Assembly (NCBI GenBank): GCA_948144175.1
Contig: CANXME010002546.1
Coordinates: 1 to 64,000, forward strand
Length of the DNA stretch: 64,000 bases
Source: Closterium sp. NIES-65
Taxonomy: Eukaryota > Streptophyta > Zygnematophyceae > Desmidiales > Closteriaceae
Direction: 5' to 3'
The position numbers were made by a program, and so were the translations under genes. This document shows, piece after piece, positions 61,501 to 64,000 of the stretch. Under the pieces are notes generated by a model, which was given only the letters and a program-made list of their open reading frames with translations, was not told where the DNA came from and searched no databases. Positions within the stretch are counted from its first letter, which is position 1. Every line of letters begins with the position of its first letter.

Positions 61501-63807
61501 AAACACTCTGACGGCTCTAACCGCGCCGACCAGTGTATGTGCAATGAGTTTGAAGAAGTGTTTTGAGACGTCTCAAAACACTCTGACGGCTCTAACCGCG
61601 CCGACCAGTGTATGTGCAATGAGTTTGAAGAAGTGTTTTGAGACGTCTCAAAACACTCTGACGGCTCTAACCGCGCTGACCAGTGTATGTGCCATGAGCC
61701 TTGCCTCCTCTGCTCGAGTCATTGAGGTCTGACCTGAGAGGTCACATGGTCTCCCCTTTTCACCGCACCAGTGCCAGTAACAGAGTACAGCCTGTCAAAG
61801 ATCAACAAGGCAACGCGCAACTTCACCACCATCTCTTGATATTCAGCTCTGAAGCTGTTGCTGCTGTTTCTCCTTCCGTTTTCTCCTATTCTCTCCCACT
61901 CTCTTCACCGCACCAGTGCCAGTAACAGAATACAGCCTGTCAAAGATCAACAAGGCAACGCGCAACTTCACCACCATCTCTTGATATTCAGCTCTGAAGC
62001 TGTTCCTGCTGTTTCTCCTTCCGTTTTCTCCTATTCTCTCCCACTCTCTTCACCGCACCAGTGCCAGTAACAGAGTACAGCCTGTCAAAGATCGACAAGG
62101 CAACGCGCAACTTCACCACCATCTCTTGATATTCAGCTCTGAAGCTGTTCCTGCTGTTTCTCCTTCCGTTTTCTCCTATTCTCTCCCACTCTCTTCACCG
62201 CACCAGTGCCAGTAACAGAGAACAGCCTGTCAAAGATCGACAAGGCAACGCGCAACTTCACCACCATCTCTTGATATTCAGCTCTGAAGCTGTTCCTGCT
62301 GTTTCTCCTTCCGTTTTCTCCTATTCTCTCCCACTCTCTTCACCGCACCAGTGCCAGTAACAGAGTACAGCCTGTCAAAGATCAACAAGGCAACGCACAA
62401 CTTCACCACCATCTACGGCCGCGGCAGCCGTCTGTTTCAGCGCAGCCGTCTCTTGCAATCCAGCTCACATGCCAGTTATCTCCACCCTTCCTCCCTTCTC
62501 CACCCCGCCAGTGCCCGTAACGGAGTACAGCCAATCCAAGATCAACAAGGCAACACAAAGCCTCACCACCATCCACGGTCGCGGCAGCTTTGGCAAGGTG
62601 TACCTTGCATTGCAGCTCACATGCCAGTGGTGTCCCCTTTCCTGTCGTTGCCCCAACCATGCAGTGCCAGTAACGGAGTACAGCCTGTCAAAGATCAAGA
62701 AGGCAACACGAAACTTCACCACAATCTATGGGCGGGGAAGCTTTGGCATGGTATACCTGGCAGAGGACTTTTTCCGAGACCAGTCTGACCCGCGAGCCAT
62801 CATCAAGCGAGCCCATGACCCGCAGAGTGAGTGCTATGTTTGGTGCATGCATGCGTGCATTTCTGTTCAAGTGCAAGGTGGAGGTGCTGGCGAGGGCACA
62901 GCACCGCTACCACATGAACATGTAGGGGTACTTTCGAAGCTACCGCACTGAACCAATCTAGCTTCCTTTCCACCTGTCACTTCTCCCCTCATCCTCTCCC
63001 CCTCGGAGCTGGGCGATTTCCTGTTCAAGTGCAAGGTGGAGGTGCTGGCAAGGGCACGGCACCGCTACCTCGTGAACCTGCTGGTGCGGAATCGCACTGA
63101 ACCCATCTCCTTCCTACCGCTTAACCTCCTGACCCATGCCCTTCCCTCATCACAGAGCTGGGTGAATTTCTGTTCAAGTGCAAGGTGGAGGTGCTGGCAA
63201 GGGCACGGCACCGCTACCTGGTGAACCTGCTGGGGTACTGTGTGGGCAAGGGCGAGCGCATCCTCGTTTATGAGTACCTCTCTAATGGCACACTCTTCGA
63301 CCGCCTACACAGTGAGTACATTCTTGTTCCTGGTGTTTTTTCTTTTTTTCTTTCTTTCTTTCTTTTATGGATGGAGCCCTCACACAAACTCTACATATCC
63401 AGCAACCTCCCCACTCCCAACCACCAGGGCCGGAGCTGGAATCACTTTGAGGCGCCTCAAAAACCCCGTCCCAACCCCACCCTGCACCCCCCAACCACCA
63501 GGGCCGGAGCTGGAATCGCTTCCTTGAAAAACGCGTGTGAGCATTGTAGTGAACGTGGCGTGTGCCTTGGAGTATCTCCACTGCACTGCACCACCCTCAA
63601 CCCCTCTCTCTCCCCGTCCCAACCCCACCCTGCACCCCCCAACCGATAGGGCCGGAGCTGGAACCGCTTCCCTGGGAAACGCGTGTGAGCATAGCAGTGA
63701 ACATCGCGTGTGCCTTGGAGTATCTGCATCACGGCGTGTCTCCCCCCCTCGTGCACCGCGCTGTGACCTCCTCCAACATCCTGCTCGCCCACGATATGAG
63801 CGCCAAG
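46553..63807 (+). CDS. LRR receptor-like kinase, 5' part (runs off the right edge)
   Basis: The intact exons I assign are 46553-46649, 47382-47523, 48214-48288, 49226-49297, 49673-49747, 50024-50095, 50517-50588, 50766-50837, 51249-51320, 51660-51732, 52308-52379, 53120-53194, 53775-54062, 54963-55318, 55948-56073 and/or 56234-56362, 62665-62826, 63156-63311 and 63650-63807, about 738 codons. The parts in order are a signal peptide (MASAHVMLMALWVV), an LRRNT-like cap with TEELLNLKAAF and DIDPCSAEW, and about 14 plant LRRs (LSGPIPEWLGNL type, 72/75-nt phase-2 exons). A Thr/Pro-rich juxtamembrane stretch and a membrane segment follow. The kinase has GRGSFGMVY, AIIKRA and a catalytic loop HRAVTSSNILL. 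The HRD Asp is Ala and the loop Lys is Thr, so it looks like an atypical or pseudokinase. The exon at 51,660 is 1 nt too long. Confidence 0.9.
47048..47340 (+). repeat. Two truncated 5'-part copies of receptor exon 2
   Basis: At 47,048-47,113 and 47,241-47,330 the acceptor and TEELLN(I/L)KAA(F/L)MASN coding are repeated. The first ends in a stop soon after ASNPAA and the second diverges after DDIDPC. The complete exon follows at 47,382. Confidence 0.9.
47600..47890 (+). repeat. 3'-part copies of receptor exon 2 with a palindrome at one junction
   Basis: QSFPDDID...EWQER-type coding recurs at 47,600-47,668 and 47,800-47,888. At 47,639-47,668 and 47,690-47,719 an identical 30-bp segment is repeated, separated by a palindromic insert with core TTGAGTCGACTCAA (47,676-47,689). 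Confidence 0.92.
47975..48030 (+). repeat. Diverged copy of receptor exon 3
   Basis: It repeats GCGAACGAGCTCCTGAAAG and the following LRR coding, but with a TGA and no splice sites. The intact exon is at 48,214-48,288. Confidence 0.75.
49884..49960 (+). repeat. 5'-part copy of the receptor exon RFANNQFNG
   Basis: The acceptor and RFANNQFNGPLPKSL coding are repeated at 49,884, then it diverges into CT-rich intron. The complete exon is 50,024-50,095. Confidence 0.9.
50275..50440 (+). repeat. Two 5'-part copies of the receptor exon DMGSNKLSG
   Basis: Copies at 50,275 and 50,385 have acceptors and the (D/E)MGS/G-(N/D)K...ELPPQLA coding but no donor. The complete exon is 50,517-50,588. Confidence 0.9.
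50890..51245 (+). repeat. 5'-part exon copy plus a 16/20-bp minisatellite
   Basis: A copy of EMYTNGLSG coding at about 50,892-50,925 precedes an array of CCCTCCCTCGTGCTCCTGTG units, alternating early on with a 16-bp form (50,985-51,235). The complete exon follows at 51,249. Confidence 0.9.
51525..51600 (+). repeat. In-frame but donorless copy of the receptor exon AMDDNQLSG
   Basis: The acceptor TTAG and AMDDNQLSGLLPPELGDLPN coding are in frame, but the sequence diverges before the exon end and has no GT donor. The other copy (51,660-51,732) has both splice sites but a C8 run instead of the expected C7. Confidence 0.85.
52011..52200 (+). repeat. Two 5'-part copies of the receptor exon YVANNKLEG
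   Basis: Copies at about 52,011 and 52,132 carry the GGCAG acceptor and YVA(N/K)N(N/K)LEGPI coding, then lose similarity. The complete exon is 52,308-52,379. Confidence 0.9.
52462..52890 (+). repeat. 3'-part copies of the receptor exon YVANNKLEG, one with a palindrome
   Basis: The SKLESLMYL end and GTGCGT donor recur at 52,468-52,520, and a weaker copy lies at 52,845-52,890. Two 32-bp repeats (52,769-52,800 and 52,828-52,859) are separated by a palindrome with core TTAGTCGACTCAA (52,802-52,821). Confidence 0.88.
52990..53040 (+). repeat. 5'-part copy of the receptor exon DVSYNEG
   Basis: CTGCAG and DVSYNKGLN coding at about 52,998, diverging afterwards. The complete exon is 53,120-53,194. 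Confidence 0.88.
53205..53345. repeat. 19-bp minisatellite after the receptor exon
   Basis: About six to seven units of GTGAGTCAATGCAGTCAAC. Each unit begins with the 5' splice consensus GTGAGT, so the donor of the preceding exon has been copied as part of the repeat. Confidence 0.88.
53400..53705 (+). repeat. Two 5'-part copies of the large LRR exon
   Basis: Copies at 53,400 and 53,586 encode AFEYCDLTGPIP and NLGELQNIVEI up to LTGDIP, and then stop. The complete 288-nt exon is 53,775-54,062. Confidence 0.92.
54121..54600 (+). repeat. Two 3'-part copies of the large LRR exon
   Basis: At 54,121-54,332 and 54,420-54,600 the stretch LVTLNKLFL...LARNQLQGTIPACL is repeated up to a GTGAGT donor, with small indels. 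Both lie downstream of the complete exon. Confidence 0.92.
54618..54930 (+). repeat. 22-bp minisatellite and a diverged exon copy
   Basis: About 9.5 units of CACTCTCTCCCCCTGAACAC(AC) occupy 54,618-54,826. Next comes a diverged copy of the start of exon 54,963 (SMNLLTI...NAVNFEYNGNCLDNV) without a proper acceptor. Confidence 0.92.
55365..55540. repeat. Three copies of a 32-bp stretch separated by hairpins
   Basis: ATGCTGCTTCCCAGTAGTCG and its continuation occur three times. Between them lie TTTTTTGAG-(TATT or CATT)-CTC/CTA-AAAAAA inverted repeats (about 55,407-55,431 and 55,475-55,500). Confidence 0.9.
55631..55710. repeat. Palindrome between diverged direct repeats
   Basis: CAGCATCTTC...GCTCACC (55,631-55,650) recurs as AGCATCTTCT...GGCTCACC after a palindrome with core TTAGTCGACTCAA (about 55,658-55,680). 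Confidence 0.8.
55948..56073 (+). other. Membrane-segment exon a of the receptor kinase
   Basis: This 126-nt phase 1-1 exon has acceptor TTCCAG and donor GTACGT. It encodes AAYVLLGFFVIFFSVLVIVA, then a basic/Ser-rich end and NRPDQ. A truncated relative lies at about 55,768-55,825. Confidence 0.85.
56234..56362 (+). other. Membrane-segment exon b of the receptor kinase
   Basis: This 129-nt phase 1-1 exon has acceptor CATCAG and donor GTATGT. It encodes IITIVVFTTALVALIAVAYY and ends NRADQ. It shares phase, length and ending with exon a. Including both exons would put two membrane spans in the protein. Confidence 0.85.
56334..61696. repeat. 75-bp palindrome-bearing array, about 71.5 units
   Basis: Units of exactly 75 bp contain the end of membrane exon b with its 5' splice site (CTGACGGCTCTAACCGCG, GACCAGT/GTATGT), then GAAGAAGT and a perfect 24-bp palindrome with core TTTTGAGACGTCTCAAAA. 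Variation is limited to a few positions: GCTGAC/GCCGAC, GAGTTT/GAATTT, AGACG/AGGCG and TCTAACC/TCCAACC. Because 75 is divisible by three and the unit has no stop in one frame of each strand, both strands show open frames of over 1,760 codons. Neither is in the receptor frame, which hits TGA in the first palindrome. The array therefore lies in an intron. Confidence 0.97.
61761..62455 (+). repeat. 145-bp tandem array of the kinase P-loop exon start
   Basis: Units begin at 61,761, 61,906, 62,051, 62,196 and 62,341. Each has an acceptor-like CACCAG, VTEYSLSKINKATRNFTTI-type coding and a 70-bp intronic spacer. The fifth runs on to a degenerate glycine loop. A sixth copy at about 62,505 has GRGSFGKVY. 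The seventh (62,665-62,826) is the intact exon. Confidence 0.95.
62855..63115 (+). repeat. Two copies of receptor kinase exon 63,156-63,311
   Basis: LFKCKVEVLARA(R/Q)HRY coding recurs at 62,862-62,930 and 63,005-63,090 before the intact exon. The second also has an ELGDF start. Neither continues to the VYEYLSNGTL part. Confidence 0.9.
63410..63600 (+). repeat. Two 5'-part copies of the catalytic-loop exon around a palindrome
   Basis: ACCACCAGGGCCGGAGCTGG recurs at about 63,420 and 63,497. They are separated by a perfect palindrome TTTGAGGCGCCTCAAA (63,446-63,461) and spacer. The second continues to ALEYLH-like coding. The complete exon is 63,650-63,807. Confidence 0.9.
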
Positions 63808-63904
63808 GTATGTAAGCCGCAGTAAACAGCAGTGAGCACAGCTGCATGCACCGTGGCTTGGCAACATTGTAGTGCCCTCAAATATGTTCATCTCACATCC
63901 CAAT

Positions 63905-63974
63905 GTCTCCTCCCCTCGTGCACCGTGCCATGACCTCCTCCAACATCCTCCTCTCCCACGACATGAGCGCCAAG
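63905..63974 (+). repeat. 3'-part copy of the catalytic-loop exon
   Basis: LVHRAMTSSNILLSHDMSAK and a GTATGT donor recur downstream of the complete exon. It is the last recognisable item before the right edge. Confidence 0.9.
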
Positions 63975-64000
63975 GTATGTGGGTGTTGATGGCACCTTGC

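Noticed and set aside
56334..61696. CRISPR array
   Set aside because: The units are identical end to end with no unique spacers, they overlap an exon end, and the genome is eukaryotic.
56319..61732. Open frames of 1,766 (minus) and 1,786 (plus) codons
   Set aside because: They result from a 75-bp, stop-free repeat unit and are in neither the receptor frame nor any independent gene context.
46553..63974. Duplicated exons as Dscam-like mutually exclusive LRR exons
   Set aside because: Almost all extra LRR copies are truncated or lack a donor or acceptor, so they cannot replace the intact exon; only the membrane-segment exons qualify.

Overview
The window is nuclear DNA of a streptophyte (green-lineage) eukaryote. 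It has spliced genes with GT/AG introns, a plant-type leucine-rich-repeat receptor kinase with phase-2 LRR exons of 72/75 nt, and Ty1/copia elements primed by initiator-Met tRNA. A charophyte alga, perhaps Closterium-like, is my best guess from the style of the copia family, but that is recognition, not proof.

Positions 1-32,084 are a nested pile of retroelements. From the left there are copia 3' remnants (1-1,787) and a tyrosine-recombinase (DIRS/PAT/Ngaro-like) retrotransposon (about 1,788-8,178). The latter is split by a small non-autonomous LTR element (2,861-4,262, TSD AATAA). Copia-B follows (8,296-23,204, TSD AACAC). It carries a composite TRIM insertion in gag (9,099-9,909, TSD GAAAT), a 376-bp TRIM in pol (12,145-12,520, TSD TACAG), and a young copia (A2, 15,296-22,856, TSD GATTG, identical LTRs) inside its 3' LTR. 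Copia-A3 (23,409-32,084) is decayed and has its own reverse-strand non-autonomous LTR insertion (23,919-25,490).

Positions 32,085-64,000 are host genes. A two-exon CTR/COPT copper transporter (32,907-34,419, minus) comes first. Next is a complete 11-exon mitochondrial PDHK/BCKDK-family protein kinase (36,330-43,502, minus), whose exons join in frame to 600 residues. Last is an LRR receptor kinase (46,553 to beyond the right edge, plus) running from signal peptide through LRRs and membrane segment to the kinase catalytic loop.

The most unusual signal lies in this gene half. Nearly every exon of the last two genes, and exon 2 of the transporter, is accompanied by truncated tandem copies of itself in the flanking introns. 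The polarity is fixed: 5' fragments lie upstream and 3' fragments downstream of one intact exon. At many junctions sits a short perfect or near-perfect palindrome of the form TTTTGAG-N-CG-N'-CTCAAAA. Its N/N' pair differs between loci (T/A, A/T, G/C) but always keeps the symmetry. The extreme case is a 5.36-kb array of about 71.5 units of 75 bp (56,334-61,696). Each unit contains one palindrome plus the end of a receptor-kinase exon with its 5' splice site. I read this as an undescribed local duplication process linked to palindromes; the mechanism is inference.
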